A stretch of 64,000 bases of DNA, taken from positions 1 to 64,000 of the forward strand of contig JAVEDE010000106.1 in the NCBI GenBank assembly GCA_030841105.1. The letters run 5' to 3'. Source of the stretch: Pyrinomonadaceae bacterium. Its GTDB lineage: Bacteria > Acidobacteriota > Blastocatellia > Pyrinomonadales > Pyrinomonadaceae. The notes below the pieces were generated by a model. That model did not search any database, was not told the DNA's origin, and saw nothing but the letters and a program-made list of their open reading frames with translations. Positions 15,399-24,224 of this stretch are shown here, piece after piece (within the stretch, counting starts at the first letter, position 1; every line of letters begins with the position of its first letter). The position numbers were made by a program, and so were the translations under genes.

Positions 15399-16817
15399 TC
15401 ATTCGCGCTTGCTGACTCGCGGGCGTCCGTCCTCCGCCGAGTATTGAAAAGTAACTTCCCTGTCTCCGCGGTTGGCCTCGACCATCGCTGCATCCGCCGT
15501 GATCTCGCCGCTCAACTCCGGCTCCCGGTATAAGAGTTTCACCGCGAAGGGGAAACCCCACGTGCCGAAGCCGTCGGGGAAACGATTCCTCTCGTCCCGC
15601 GTCGCGTACCGCAAAACGATGCGCGTGCCGCGTCCCGGCTGCGGTTCTTGCCACGCCATTTGCGCGAGCACGGCGGCGTTAGTTTTCGCCATCGTTCGCC
15701 ACTTCCAACTCTGCCCGATTGTGGCGACGCAGAGTGCGGCCGCTACGATGACGACCGGACTTAAACTCAACCAAGTGTGTGGTCGTCTTGCGGCGACGGG
15801 CGCGCACTCGTACGACGCGCGGGCGGCCGCGCCGAGGAGGAGCGCCGCGCCGACGCCGGGGAGATAGGTGTACAGACCCGACCTCCCGCGGATCAAAATC
15901 ACGGGCGCAATCGTCGCCGCGAAGAGCGCCGCGCCGAACGCCACTTCGCGTCGCGTCACAATCCTCTTCACACTTGGACGCACGCCGCGCAGATACTGCG
16001 AGAGCGTGATCGCCCCGGCCACTATCGCCGCGATCAGGAAGGTGCGCGACAGGTACTCTCTCAAGTTGGAAAGAAACACGCCCGGCTCGAACGCGTATTG
16101 ATACCAACCCTCATGCGCCGAGACGGAGACCGCGCCCGCCCACGCGCGCAACGCGAGATAGCCGCAGAGGACGGCCAGCAGCGCGGCGATCAACAACCCG
16201 TCCGCCGCCCAACCATCTCTTGCCCGACGCCAGCCTCCGGCGTAGGCCAACACAATAACGACCGTGGCGACCGAAGCCACGCCGATCTCTTTCGCCAGCA
16301 TCGCAAGCGCGCAGTACGCAATGATCGCGATTGCCGACGACAACTTTTTCCGTCCCCCCGCGGCGTAACGGGCGGCGGCCAGCATCGCCGCGAGACAGAA
16401 GAGGGTCGCCAGCAAGTGTGTGCGCGCCGAAATCCACATCACCGCCCAACTGTTCGCCATGTAAAAGAGCGCGAACCCGAAGGCCGTCCACCACGCCGAC
16501 GCGCGCGAACCCCACAGACGCCACGCCAGCCGGTAGAGCAGCAGCGTGTTCCCGACGTGCAACAGCAAATTCTCGAACGCCATGGGGAACGCGTGAAAGC
16601 CCCACAGCGTCCAATCCAGTTTAAAGGAGAGCCATGTGACGGGCGTGTAGAAATCCTGAACCGGGTGCGTCAGACCATAAGTGCGCGGGCGGTAGGCGAC
16701 GTTGTAGAGCCACACGAAATCGTCGTGGACAAAACCGCCGCCGATGAGAGGCAGGAAGAGTGCGACGCTGAAAGCGGCCAGCCAAAGGTTGTGTTTGAGC
16801 GAGAGGTAACTTCTCAT
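15399..16817 (-). CDS. Polytopic membrane protein, GT-C glycosyltransferase-like
   Basis: About 472 residues from ATG 16817; a GTG at 16913 would add 32 polar residues and is less likely. The first membrane helix (LWLAAFSVALFLPLIGGG) is followed by FVHDDFVWLYN, an acidic pair in the first extracytoplasmic loop as in GT-C enzymes (PMT/ArnT/O-mannosyltransferase-like). About ten more hydrophobic segments follow, then a soluble C-terminal part of about 90 residues. GT-C enzymes transfer sugars from polyprenyl-phosphate donors to lipids or proteins outside the membrane; donor and acceptor are unknown. It converges with the ABC-F gene, with the 24-bp repeats between. Confidence 0.7.
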   Translation of the reverse strand: MRSYLSLKHNLWLAAFSVALFLPLIGGGFVHDDFVWLYNVAYRPRTYGLTHPVQDFYTPVTWLSFKLDWTLWGFHAFPMAFENLLLHVGNTLLLYRLAWRLWGSRASAWWTAFGFALFYMANSWAVMWISARTHLLATLFCLAAMLAAARYAAGGRKKLSSAIAIIAYCALAMLAKEIGVASVATVVIVLAYAGGWRRARDGWAADGLLIAALLAVLCGYLALRAWAGAVSVSAHEGWYQYAFEPGVFLSNLREYLSRTFLIAAIVAGAITLSQYLRGVRPSVKRIVTRREVAFGAALFAATIAPVILIRGRSGLYTYLPGVGAALLLGAAARASYECAPVAARRPHTWLSLSPVVIVAAALCVATIGQSWKWRTMAKTNAAVLAQMAWQEPQPGRGTRIVLRYATRDERNRFPDGFGTWGFPFAVKLLYREPELSGEITADAAMVEANRGDREVTFQYSAEDGRPRVSKRE

Positions 16818-16935
16818 CTTGGCGTGCGCCCGGTCAACGAATTGAAGATCAACGTGTCCGCCGTCCACGCGCCGCGAAGGTGAAAGAGGCTGCTGCGGCA
16901 ACGTGTGCGACACCGTTGCTCAGACGGCGACAACT

Positions 16936-17844
16936 TCAACTGTTCTTTTTGAGTTCCAACAAAGAGAGTACGGCCTGTTCCACTGTCGGCCACGCGCGCG
17001 AGTTCGTGGAGATGAGATCGAAGTGCCCCATGCGTTCGAGCACCGTGAGGCTGACGTTATCGCCGCGCGCTTTGGCCGCCGCCTCGTAGTCGCGGCCGAG
17101 TTTGAGCGGGACGATTTGGTCGAGCGCGCCGTGGACGAGGCGTTGCGGGATTCCGAGCGGCAGCAATTTTATCGGCGAGGTCTGTGCATAGCGTTCCCCC
17201 ACCTCGCCTGCCGTCCCACCGAGAAGTTTGCCCGCCGCGCCGCCGCAGCCACGCGCGAACGCCTCCAAGTCAGTCACGCCTGCCAGCGAAACCACGCCAT
17301 GCAGACGCAGCGGGTCGGGCGCAAACAACAAACTCTCTGGCGGCAACTTGTGACGCGCCGCCAGCCAGAGCGCGAGTTGGCCGCCCGCCGAATGGCCGAC
17401 CACGACGACGCGTTCAAGGTCGAGCGGGTGCGTGCGCGCGAGCACGCGCAAGTGATCCGCCCCGCGCGCCACGTCTTGAAACGTGCCCGGCCACCCGCCC
17501 CCCGTCTGTCCGAGGCGGCGATACTCAAGATTCCACGTCGCCGCGCCCGCACGCGTCAGCGCGTCGCTGAAATTCGAGACCTGTCCGAGGTCATACTCCG
17601 CAAGCCAACATCCCCCGTGGATCACGATCACGACCGGATGCCGCGTCGTCTGCGAACCGCCGCGCGGCAGACGCAGTTCGCCGAACTGCGACGGGTCGTC
17701 CCCGTAAGCGATCCGGTAGTCGGCAGCGGGCGCGGGCAACTTCCGGGTGTCTTGAAAAGTTATGTTCTTCTGCGCGCAGGCGGCGTGGCCTCCGCAGGCC
17801 ACGGCCGCGAGCAAAATCAACCTGATGAGGGCGAGCCTTTTCAC
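16936..17844 (-). CDS. Exported alpha/beta-hydrolase (esterase/lipase-like)
   Basis: A 302-residue protein with a signal peptide (LALIRLILLAAVACGGHAACAQ). The alpha/beta-hydrolase core shows an oxyanion HGG at residues 76-78, the nucleophile elbow GHSAGG with Ser152, an acid in HGALDQIVP near 243 and a His in GHFDL near the C-terminus. The HGG type belongs to the hormone-sensitive-lipase/carboxylesterase side of the superfamily. It probably hydrolyses ester or peptide bonds in the periplasm. The substrate is not deducible. Confidence 0.85.
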   Translation of the reverse strand: MKRLALIRLILLAAVACGGHAACAQKNITFQDTRKLPAPAADYRIAYGDDPSQFGELRLPRGGSQTTRHPVVIVIHGGCWLAEYDLGQVSNFSDALTRAGAATWNLEYRRLGQTGGGWPGTFQDVARGADHLRVLARTHPLDLERVVVVGHSAGGQLALWLAARHKLPPESLLFAPDPLRLHGVVSLAGVTDLEAFARGCGGAAGKLLGGTAGEVGERYAQTSPIKLLPLGIPQRLVHGALDQIVPLKLGRDYEAAAKARGDNVSLTVLERMGHFDLISTNSRAWPTVEQAVLSLLELKKNS

Positions 17845-18011
17845 TTAAAGTTTTCTCCGGCCGACGCTCCTTACAAATATCGTCGTGACCATGGCGAATC
17901 TTAGAGTCCCCTGACACGTTTAAGCAATCACACACCGATCAATCGTTGACCGCCGTTGCCGAAGACTGTTATAGACAATTCGCTATCCGACCCTTTCATT
18001 CGAGCGCCAAC

Positions 18012-19184
18012 TTGAAACTTCATAAACTTTTACGCCTTGCCCTCCTCGTCTGCGTCGCTCTTCAACTCATTTGGCCGTGCGAAGTCGTCGCGCAAAAGAA
18101 GCCCGCCGCCGCGCGTGTCGTGGGCAACTCTCAACTCGCCGGGAACGCTGCCAGAGATCGCGAGATAGCGTCGCAGTTCGCGCCCGTCTTCCGGCAGGGA
18201 GTCGGCGACAAGCGGCGTTACGATTACATCACCAACTTCGACTTCGACGGCGACTGGCGCGGCGACAACAACTGGGACAACGCCGACAACGCGCGCATCC
18301 CCCAACGCGCTTACGTTTATTACGCCGTCAGTGAAACGCCGACCCACTTCTTCATTCATTACGCAGTCTTTCACCCGCGCGACTACAAGGGCAGCGGCGC
18401 GGGTGGTCGCGTCCTCACAGAGATCATCCGCGAGGGCAAGCGTCGGGGCGGTCGCTACGATCCGACGGGGTTGTCCAACGAGGCGGTGCTGGCTCATGAA
18501 AATGACATGGAAGGCTGTCTCGTCGTGGCGGCGAAGTCGGGCGCAGACGTGCGCGCGGCGCGCGTCGTGTTCGTGGAGACGCTGGCTCACGACCGCTTCT
18601 CGAAGTACCTGCCCGCAAGCGTCGCCGTCGAAGGCGGCAAGCGCGCGTTTGATCCGGTGAGGTTGGACGAGGGGCGACCCGTGTTGTACGTCGAGGCCAA
18701 AGGGCACGGCGTCGCCGCGTTCGACGGGGGCGAGAAACAAACTCCGTCGAACGGCACGCTCGTTTACAAATTAACAGGAAGAGCCGACGACCCGGACAAG
18801 CCTGCCGGGGACGAGATCGGTTACGCGCTGCTCCCCATCTCGACGACGATCTGGCCGCGCGCGCGTGGCGGCGTCAACCAAACCTTCGGCGTGGTCTACC
18901 CCTACGGCGCGCGTTCAATCAGCACGGCGCAAACGCCTTCGGGCGCATTGAAGCGGCGCAGCATCAACCTCGGCTCGCTCGGCGCGGCCTTTCGCGGGAG
19001 CAAAGGCGCGCCGAACGTGGCGCGGCCGCCGTGGGGCTGGATTGACAGGGGTGACAGGGGACAGGCGCGCGGCGAATGGTTCTTCGATCCGGCCGTCACG
19101 ATCAAACGCCACTACAAGCTGACCGACGACTTCTCCGTCGCCTACACGCACTCGCCTTTCCTCGGCGTCACGCGGAAATTGTAG
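18012..19184 (+). CDS. Secreted protein of unknown function (Vps62-like pattern)
   Basis: About 390 residues if TTG 18012 is used, which puts a signal peptide (LHKLLRLALLVCVALQLIW) at the very start; the frame is open back to 17946. After the signal, ASQFAPVFRQGV, the D/N-rich TNFDFDGDWRGDNNWDNAD and ARIPQRAYVYYAVSETPTHFFIHYAVFHPRDYKG resemble the secreted beta-sandwich proteins annotated as Vps62-like, but I hold this loosely. The Asp/Asn-rich run could bind calcium. No catalytic motif is recognised. Transcribed divergently from the hydrolase gene. Confidence 0.65.
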   Translation: MKLHKLLRLALLVCVALQLIWPCEVVAQKKPAAARVVGNSQLAGNAARDREIASQFAPVFRQGVGDKRRYDYITNFDFDGDWRGDNNWDNADNARIPQRAYVYYAVSETPTHFFIHYAVFHPRDYKGSGAGGRVLTEIIREGKRRGGRYDPTGLSNEAVLAHENDMEGCLVVAAKSGADVRAARVVFVETLAHDRFSKYLPASVAVEGGKRAFDPVRLDEGRPVLYVEAKGHGVAAFDGGEKQTPSNGTLVYKLTGRADDPDKPAGDEIGYALLPISTTIWPRARGGVNQTFGVVYPYGARSISTAQTPSGALKRRSINLGSLGAAFRGSKGAPNVARPPWGWIDRGDRGQARGEWFFDPAVTIKRHYKLTDDFSVAYTHSPFLGVTRKL

Positions 19185-19262
19185 TTGACGACGATTCAAT
19201 CAGTGCGTGGCGGGAATGGATTTCCGAGTCCAAAACTATGTATCGTACTTGTGAAAGTTTTT

Positions 19263-19293
19263 TTGAGGGCGGCCGCCCCGGTGTTGCTATAAT
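19263..19293 (+). promoter_or_regulatory. Extended -10 promoter of the beta-propeller gene
   Basis: TGCTATAAT at 19285-19293 is a perfect extended -10. A TTGAGG at 19263-19268 is 19 bp upstream and weak. Start would be near 19300 with a leader of about 38 nt to the ATG at 19338. Confidence 0.65.
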
Positions 19294-19337
19294 CCGAGTA
19301 CTCTGCAAATCGAGTTTGAAGTAAGGAGTGTTCCCCC

Positions 19338-20600
19338 ATGAAGAGTTTGAGCGTGAAGTTCGTGTCGGGTTGCGCGTTGTTGGCGTTGTGCCTGTGTGTG
19401 GAAGCGGCGGCGCAGAGTAGTGGCGCGGCGGCGGGCGGCAACTGGCCGCAGTGGCGCGGCCCGAACCGCGACGGCATCTCCAAAGAGACAGGGCTGCTCA
19501 AACAGTGGCCGGCCGAAGGCCCGCCGCTCGTCTGGAAGGCGACGGGCGCGGGGCGCGGCTACTCTTCGCTCGCCGTCTCGGATGGGCGCATGTTCACGTT
19601 AGGTCTTCGCGGCGACCGCGAGTTCATCGTCGCCTTCGACGTGGCGACCGGCAAGGAACTCTGGGCGAAGCCGCACGGCGCGGCCTTCCGCAACGACCGC
19701 GGCGACGGCCCGCGCGGCACGCCCACGGTCGAAGGCGAACGCCTCTACGCGCTCGGCGGCAACGGCGACCTGTCGTGCTTGGAGACGCGCACGGGCAAAA
19801 CCGTCTGGACGATGAACGTGCTGTCGAAGTTCGGCGGCTCGAACATCACCTGGGGCATCAGCGAATCGCCGCTCATCGTCGGCGACAAGTTGCTCGTCAA
19901 CGCGGGCGGCGAAAACGCGTCCATCGTTGCGCTCAACAAGCGCGACGGCGCGCTCATCTGGAAGAGCCAGAGCGACGAGGCGGGCTATTCGTCGGCCATC
20001 ACGATAGACGCGGCGGGCACGCCGCAGGTCGTCTTCTTCACCTCGCGCCGCGCCGTCGGGCTGGACTTGCGCGACGGCAAGCTCCTGTGGGAATACGCGC
20101 GCGCCGCCAACCGGACGGCCAACGCCGCGACGCCCGTTGCGCGCGGCAACCGCGTCTTCATCTCTTCGGACTACGGCACGGGCGCGGGGTTGGTCGAGAT
20201 CAAGGCGGGCGAGCGCGGCGCGCTGACGGCGCAGGAAGTCTATTTCACGAAGGACATGCGCAATCACCACAGCAGTTCAATCCTCGTCGGCGAACACCTC
20301 TATGGCTTCTCCAGCGGCATCCTGACGGCGATGCGTTTCGACAACGGGCAGGTCGCTTGGAAGGATCGTAGCGTCGGCAAAGGCTCGATCGTTTACGCCG
20401 ACGGGCATCTCTATTGCCTGAGCGAGAACGGCGTGGTCGGTCTCGTCGAAGCGACGCCCGAAGCCTATCGCGAGAAAGGTCGCTTCCGCATCGCGCAGGA
20501 TTCTCTGCCCACTTGGACGCACCCCATCATCGCGGGCGGCCGTCTCTACCTGCGCGATCAGGACACGATTTACGCGTATGATGTGAGACAGAAAAAATAA
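19338..20600 (+). CDS. Exported PQQ-type beta-propeller protein (BamB-like)
   Basis: A 420-residue protein with a signal peptide (VKFVSGCALLALCLCVEAAAQ). AAGGAG precedes the ATG. Repeated blade patterns are visible: NWPQWRGPNRDGIS at the start, FDVATGKELWAK, LETRTGKTVWT, LNKRDGALIWKSQ and DLRDGKLLWEYARA. This is the Trp-docked propeller seen in BamB and quinoprotein dehydrogenases. No dehydrogenase catalytic cysteines or calcium-binding acids stand out, so binding or scaffolding is more likely than oxidation. Such proteins are very common in Acidobacteria and Planctomycetes. Confidence 0.85.
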   Translation: MKSLSVKFVSGCALLALCLCVEAAAQSSGAAAGGNWPQWRGPNRDGISKETGLLKQWPAEGPPLVWKATGAGRGYSSLAVSDGRMFTLGLRGDREFIVAFDVATGKELWAKPHGAAFRNDRGDGPRGTPTVEGERLYALGGNGDLSCLETRTGKTVWTMNVLSKFGGSNITWGISESPLIVGDKLLVNAGGENASIVALNKRDGALIWKSQSDEAGYSSAITIDAAGTPQVVFFTSRRAVGLDLRDGKLLWEYARAANRTANAATPVARGNRVFISSDYGTGAGLVEIKAGERGALTAQEVYFTKDMRNHHSSSILVGEHLYGFSSGILTAMRFDNGQVAWKDRSVGKGSIVYADGHLYCLSENGVVGLVEATPEAYREKGRFRIAQDSLPTWTHPIIAGGRLYLRDQDTIYAYDVRQKK

Positions 20601-20723
20601 GGAAGCGCGAGCGGCAGTTGACTTGGCCGCCCGTTCACGCTAACAACTTTTCAAGCAAGTCAGACGCACAGGGGCGACGGAGTTGTCCGCTGCCGTTGAT
20701 AAAATTCAAAGGGGAGACGACAC

Positions 20724-20975
20724 ATGGGCGTGGAGCGTTTGGAGGAACTCGCGAGGCAGGCATTGGCCGAGTCGCGGCGTAACGACTGCGAGATTATTTC
20801 GGTCGCGGCCGCGGAAGGCGCGGAGCATTCTTGGTCAATTGACCTGCTCGACGTGATGCAGAAGCAAGAGCCGTTTCGCGTGACGCTCGAAGCCGCGCCC
20901 TCCTCTTCCGAAGAAGAGATCAAAGAGGCCATCCGGCGCGGCATCGCCGAACATTTCAGCGCGGCGAGTAATTGA
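20724..20975 (+). CDS. Small acidic protein of unknown function
   Basis: An 83-residue protein with a GGGGAG ribosome site. It starts with an amphipathic helix (MGVERLEELARQALAES), has a strand region CEIISVAAAEGAEHSWSIDLLDV, and ends with an acidic helix after SSSEEEIKEAIRRGI. I do not recognise it. It lies 34 bp before the cysteine desulfurase-like gene on the same strand and is probably in the same unit. Confidence 0.6.
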   Translation: MGVERLEELARQALAESRRNDCEIISVAAAEGAEHSWSIDLLDVMQKQEPFRVTLEAAPSSSEEEIKEAIRRGIAEHFSAASN

Positions 20976-21009
20976 TTTTCCCACACCCGCACTTCCCTTG
21001 AAGACCCCG

Positions 21010-22293
21010 ATGAACGAAGCAACTTTGCGCGCGCAAACTGCGGGCGGCGATGACGACGCGCCCACCGTCGAAGAGATCAGGGCGCACTTCCCCGCCCTCG
21101 AACGCCGACACGGCGGCCACCCGGTCGCCTATTTCGACGGGCCGGGTGGCACTCAAGTTCCACGCGCCGTCGCGGAAGCCGTCGCCGATTATCTCTACCA
21201 CCACAACGCCAACACGCACTGGGCGTACCCGGCCAGCGCGGAGACCGACGCGATCCTCGACTACGCGCGCCAGTCTCTCGCCGATTTTTTACACGCTGCG
21301 CCGTCCGAGATCGCCTTCGGCGCGAACATGACGACGCTCACCTTCCATCTCTCGCGCGCGTTAGGCCGTAGCCTGATCGGCGCGGGCGACGAGATCATCA
21401 TCACCGAACTCGATCACCACGCCAACGTCGCCCCGTGGCAGGCGCTCGAACGCGAGCGCGGCGCGGTCGTCCGCATGGCGAAGATGTTGCCGGAGTCGGG
21501 CACGCTCGACTGGGACGATTTCGAGAGCCTCATCAACAGTCGCACGAAACTGGTCGCCGTCGGCGCGGCTTCAAACGCACTCGGCACGATCACGGACGTG
21601 CGCCGCGCGACCGAGGCGGCGCACGCGGTCGGCGCTCTCTCCTTCGTGGATGCAGTTCACTATGCGCCGCACAACCTCGTTGACGTGCGCGCGCTCGACT
21701 GCGACTTTCTCGCCTGCTCGGCCTACAAGTTTTGCGGCACGCACGTCGGCGTGCTCTACGGCAAACACGCGCTGGTGGAGTCGCTCGATTTTCCCGTCCT
21801 CATTCCCGCGTCACACACCTCGCCCGAACGCGCAGAGACCGGCACGCTCAACCACGAAGGCATCGCCGGGGCGGCGGCAGCCGTTGACTTCTTCGCCTCC
21901 CTCGCCCCCGCATCCATGTCAAACGGCTCGCGTCGCGAACGCCTGCGCGCCTCGTTCGACATGCTGCACGCGCGCGGATCGGCCTTGACGGAACAACTGT
22001 GGCGAGGCTTGTCCGACATCGAAGGCGTGCGCGTTTACGGCGTGCCGCCGGACGCGCCGCGCACGCCCACCGTCTCGTTCACGGTCGCAGGCGTCGCGTC
22101 TACGGTCGTCGCCGAAGGGTTGGCCGCGCGCGGACTCTTCCTGTCACACGGAGACTTCTACGCGGCCACTGTGATCGAACGTCTCGAACTCGGCGTCGAA
22201 GGCTTGGTGCGCGCCGGGTGCGCCTGCTACACGACGGCGGAAGAAATCGAACGCCTCATTCGCAGCGTTGCCGAAATCGCCCGCGGCGCATAA
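21010..22293 (+). CDS. Cysteine desulfurase-like PLP enzyme (class V aminotransferase)
   Basis: About 427 residues from ATG 21010; an in-frame TTG at 20998 is an alternative. It has the class V fold: YFDGPGGTQVPRAV at the N-terminus, GANMTTLTFHLSRAL, ITELDHHANVAPW, VDAVHYAPHNLVDV, and the PLP lysine Lys240 in CSAYKFCGTHVGVLYG. It matches the cysteine desulfurase-like subfamily TIGR01976 in general form. The C-terminal loop lacks a clear IscS-type catalytic cysteine context, although GCACY occurs near the end, so sulfur transfer is not certain. The reaction could be desulfuration, or lyase or transaminase chemistry on an amino acid. Confidence 0.82.
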   Translation: MNEATLRAQTAGGDDDAPTVEEIRAHFPALERRHGGHPVAYFDGPGGTQVPRAVAEAVADYLYHHNANTHWAYPASAETDAILDYARQSLADFLHAAPSEIAFGANMTTLTFHLSRALGRSLIGAGDEIIITELDHHANVAPWQALERERGAVVRMAKMLPESGTLDWDDFESLINSRTKLVAVGAASNALGTITDVRRATEAAHAVGALSFVDAVHYAPHNLVDVRALDCDFLACSAYKFCGTHVGVLYGKHALVESLDFPVLIPASHTSPERAETGTLNHEGIAGAAAAVDFFASLAPASMSNGSRRERLRASFDMLHARGSALTEQLWRGLSDIEGVRVYGVPPDAPRTPTVSFTVAGVASTVVAEGLAARGLFLSHGDFYAATVIERLELGVEGLVRAGCACYTTAEEIERLIRSVAEIARGA

Positions 22294-22387
22294 ACCTCTC
22301 ATCCATCCTTTTAGCGCGAAGCAATCAACGTGTCGCCGGGCGGGCGAATTTCGCGGCTTTGGGGGGCATTTATTTTCGCAGATTTCA

Positions 22388-22416
22388 TTGACGAGTGTGC
22401 CGTTTGGTGTTAGCCT
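22388..22416 (+). promoter_or_regulatory. Predicted promoter of small RNA
   Basis: TTGACG at 22388-22393 and TAGCCT at 22411-22416, 17 bp apart. The -35 is strong and the -10 is modest. Confidence 0.45.
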
Positions 22417-22422
22417 CTGCTC

Positions 22423-22583
22423 AATAAAAGGCGTGGGGTGTAGTGAGGACACCACTCGCCGCGACCGTCAACGGTCACAAAGCGAACAACAGCTTCCAGT
22501 TTGCGCCGCCCGGCGCATCGGAAGATTGAACAAGCCCGTAGAAGGTGCTGTGAGGACATCTTCTACGGGCGTTCGCTTTTTTT
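22423..22583 (+). ncRNA. Candidate regulatory small RNA with two hairpins sharing a GTGAGGA loop
   Basis: An unannotated RNA of about 160 nt is predicted from a promoter at 22388-22416 to an intrinsic terminator at 22534-22583. Hairpin 1: arms 22430-22440 and 22450-22460, 9 of 11 pairs, 9-nt loop TAGTGAGGA. Hairpin 2: GACCG-TCAA-CGGTC at 22463-22476. Hairpin 3 (terminator): arms 22534-22547 and 22557-22570, 14 pairs with one G-T, 9-nt loop CTGTGAGGA. Loops 1 and 3 are nearly identical and both are closed by GGTG/CA[CT]C. AGGA in a hairpin loop is the CsrA/RsmE binding pattern, so a Csr-type decoy RNA is one reading (inference). It might instead be an Acidobacteria-specific RNA family. Confidence 0.6.
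22534..22583 (+). terminator. Strong intrinsic terminator
   Basis: Perfect 11-bp GC-rich arms at 22534-22544 and 22560-22570, extendable to 14 pairs, with a T7 run at 22577-22583 after a 6-nt gap. Confidence 0.85.
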
Positions 22584-22632
22584 GCCGCCAACTAAAATCA
22601 ACTTCTTTTTTATCCCGTCAACCGTTTGAGTT

Positions 22633-22638
22633 TATACT
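22633..22638 (+). promoter_or_regulatory. -10 box implying a leaderless acyltransferase mRNA
   Basis: TATACT ends only six bases before the ATG at 22645, so transcription would start at or next to the start codon. The -35 is poor, and no ribosome site precedes the ATG. Confidence 0.35.
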
Positions 22639-22644
22639 CCACGC

Positions 22645-24069
22645 ATGCGCGACGCTTACGTACTCCGTTTCCGCGACATGGGGTTGCGGCAGAAGGGGGG
22701 GTGGACGCGTCGTTTCGTCCACCTCGTCCTGAGTATCGCGCTCCGGCTCTTCTTCCGCCGCATCGAGATCGGCGGCGCGCGCAACATCCCGCCCGACGAG
22801 CCGCTCGTCTTCGTCTCGAACCACCCGAACGGGCTGATCGATCCCGCGCTCATCTTCTGCGCGCTGCCGCGTCGCATCTCCTTCCTCGCCAAGTCCACGC
22901 TCTTTCGCATCCCCGTCATCAGTTTCCTCGTCAACGCCGTCGAGTCGCTGCCGCTCTACCGGCGCGTTGACACGGCCGAAGACTTGACGAAAAACCGTTT
23001 GACGTTCGAGCGGTGTCACGCGCTGCTCAGGCTGAACCGCTGCATCGCGCTGTTTCCCGAAGGCGTCTCGCACAACGCGACGCGGCTGTTGCCCGTCAAG
23101 ACCGGCGCGGCGCGCATCGCTCTCGGCGCGCTCTCCGTCGAACCGTCGGCGACAGGCGGCCGCGCGCTCGATTGTTTGAAGATCGTCCCCGTCGGTTTGT
23201 ACTACACCTCGAAGACTTCATTCCGCAGCGAAGCCCTGATCCGTTTCGGCGCGCCGATTGAAGTGCGCCCCGTGAAGTTGGACGCGCAGGGCGAACCGCC
23301 GCGCGAGTCGGTCAGGGAGCTTTCGGCGCGGATCGAAGAGGCGCTGCTCGAAGTCACTCTGAACGTCGAAGACGACGAGGAGTTGGGCGTGGTGACGAAA
23401 GCGCAGGAACTTTTCTCGTCGCTCTACGAAGGACTCAGCCTGCGGCAAACGCTCTCGACGGAGTTCGACCTGCGTCGCCGCATCGCGGAAAAAATGTCGC
23501 CCGCAGCAGCGGGAGTGATGGGCGAGGGGCAGGACGAGTTAAGGCGCAGAATTTTGAAGCACGAAGAGGAACTCGGCGCGCTCGGCATCAACGCCGAAAA
23601 TTTGTCGCTCCTGACGCACACGCGTTGGAACGTCTTCCGCCACTTCCTCCTGCGCGGCGCGCTGCTGTTGCTGCTCCTGCCCCTCTCGATTCCGGGCGCG
23701 CTCCTGCACCTGCCCGCGTTCCTCATCTGCGTTCTGCTCTCGCGCTTCTACCGACGTCACGGCGTAGACGAGATCGCGCCGACCGTGAAGATACTCGCCG
23801 CCATCGCACTCATGCCGCTGACGTGGCTCGTCGTCGCCGCGCTCTGCTATGTCTGGTGGGGGTGGCGCGTCGCGCTGCCGGCGTTGCCCGCGAGTATCGC
23901 GTGCGGCTACGCGGCGATGCGTTCTCTGGAGACGTTGTATGACATGCGCGGATGGTTCAAGGGCGTGCTGCTGCTCGTCAACAACCGGCGGCGCGTGCTG
24001 CGCCTGTTTCTCGAACGGCGCGCGTTGCATCAGGAGATGGTGAAGTTTGTGGAGGCCGCGCCGGAGTGA
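22645..24069 (+). CDS. PlsC-type phospholipid/glycerolipid acyltransferase
   Basis: A 474-residue membrane-associated protein. Acyltransferase blocks are visible: VSNHPNGLIDPALI (His60, Asp66; spacing H-x5-D, one longer than the classic H-x4-D), LAKSTLFRIP, YRRVD near 108, and IALFPEGVSHN (137-143). Block IV, IVPVGLYY, follows. A hydrophobic hairpin near residues 330-365 and further helices to residue 440 should anchor it in the inner membrane. It transfers an acyl group to glycerol-3-phosphate, lysophosphatidate or a related lipid. At nearly twice the length of E. coli PlsC it belongs to a long subfamily; the exact acceptor is unknown. Confidence 0.82.
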   Translation: MRDAYVLRFRDMGLRQKGGWTRRFVHLVLSIALRLFFRRIEIGGARNIPPDEPLVFVSNHPNGLIDPALIFCALPRRISFLAKSTLFRIPVISFLVNAVESLPLYRRVDTAEDLTKNRLTFERCHALLRLNRCIALFPEGVSHNATRLLPVKTGAARIALGALSVEPSATGGRALDCLKIVPVGLYYTSKTSFRSEALIRFGAPIEVRPVKLDAQGEPPRESVRELSARIEEALLEVTLNVEDDEELGVVTKAQELFSSLYEGLSLRQTLSTEFDLRRRIAEKMSPAAAGVMGEGQDELRRRILKHEEELGALGINAENLSLLTHTRWNVFRHFLLRGALLLLLLPLSIPGALLHLPAFLICVLLSRFYRRHGVDEIAPTVKILAAIALMPLTWLVVAALCYVWWGWRVALPALPASIACGYAAMRSLETLYDMRGWFKGVLLLVNNRRRVLRLFLERRALHQEMVKFVEAAPE

Positions 24070-24128
24070 AGGGAGTGAAACGATAAAGTATTAACGACGA
24101 ATGGAAAACTATCAGTTGTCCGTGCTCA

Positions 24129-24203
24129 GTTGTCAGTTGCCCGTGGTCATCATCCAGATTGTTTAAGACTGTCTTGAACAACTGACCACGGACAACTGAC
24201 AAC
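24129..24203. repeat. Large palindrome between convergent genes
   Basis: Arms of 21 bp at 24129-24149 and 24183-24203 match at 20 positions. A smaller AAGAC-T-GTCTT palindrome lies in the loop, and an extra partial copy of the left arm precedes it (24112-24124). The CAGTTGTCCGTGGTCAGTTGT type of sequence resembles intergenic REP-like palindromes. It could act as a two-way transcription stop. Confidence 0.7.
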
Positions 24204-24224
24204 TTCCCGTTCATCCTTCCAACT

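Larger units (their letters stand above)
22294..22644 (+). other. Spacer carrying a small-RNA candidate
   Basis: No protein gene is seen. It contains the promoter at 22388-22416, the predicted small RNA 22423-22583 with its terminator, and a TATACT box at 22633-22638 for the following gene. Confidence 0.6.

Noticed and set aside
15777-16883. Plus-strand open frame of 368 codons opposite the GT-C-like gene
   Set aside because: Arg/Gln-rich shadow; the minus-strand frame has regular membrane helices and HDD motif.
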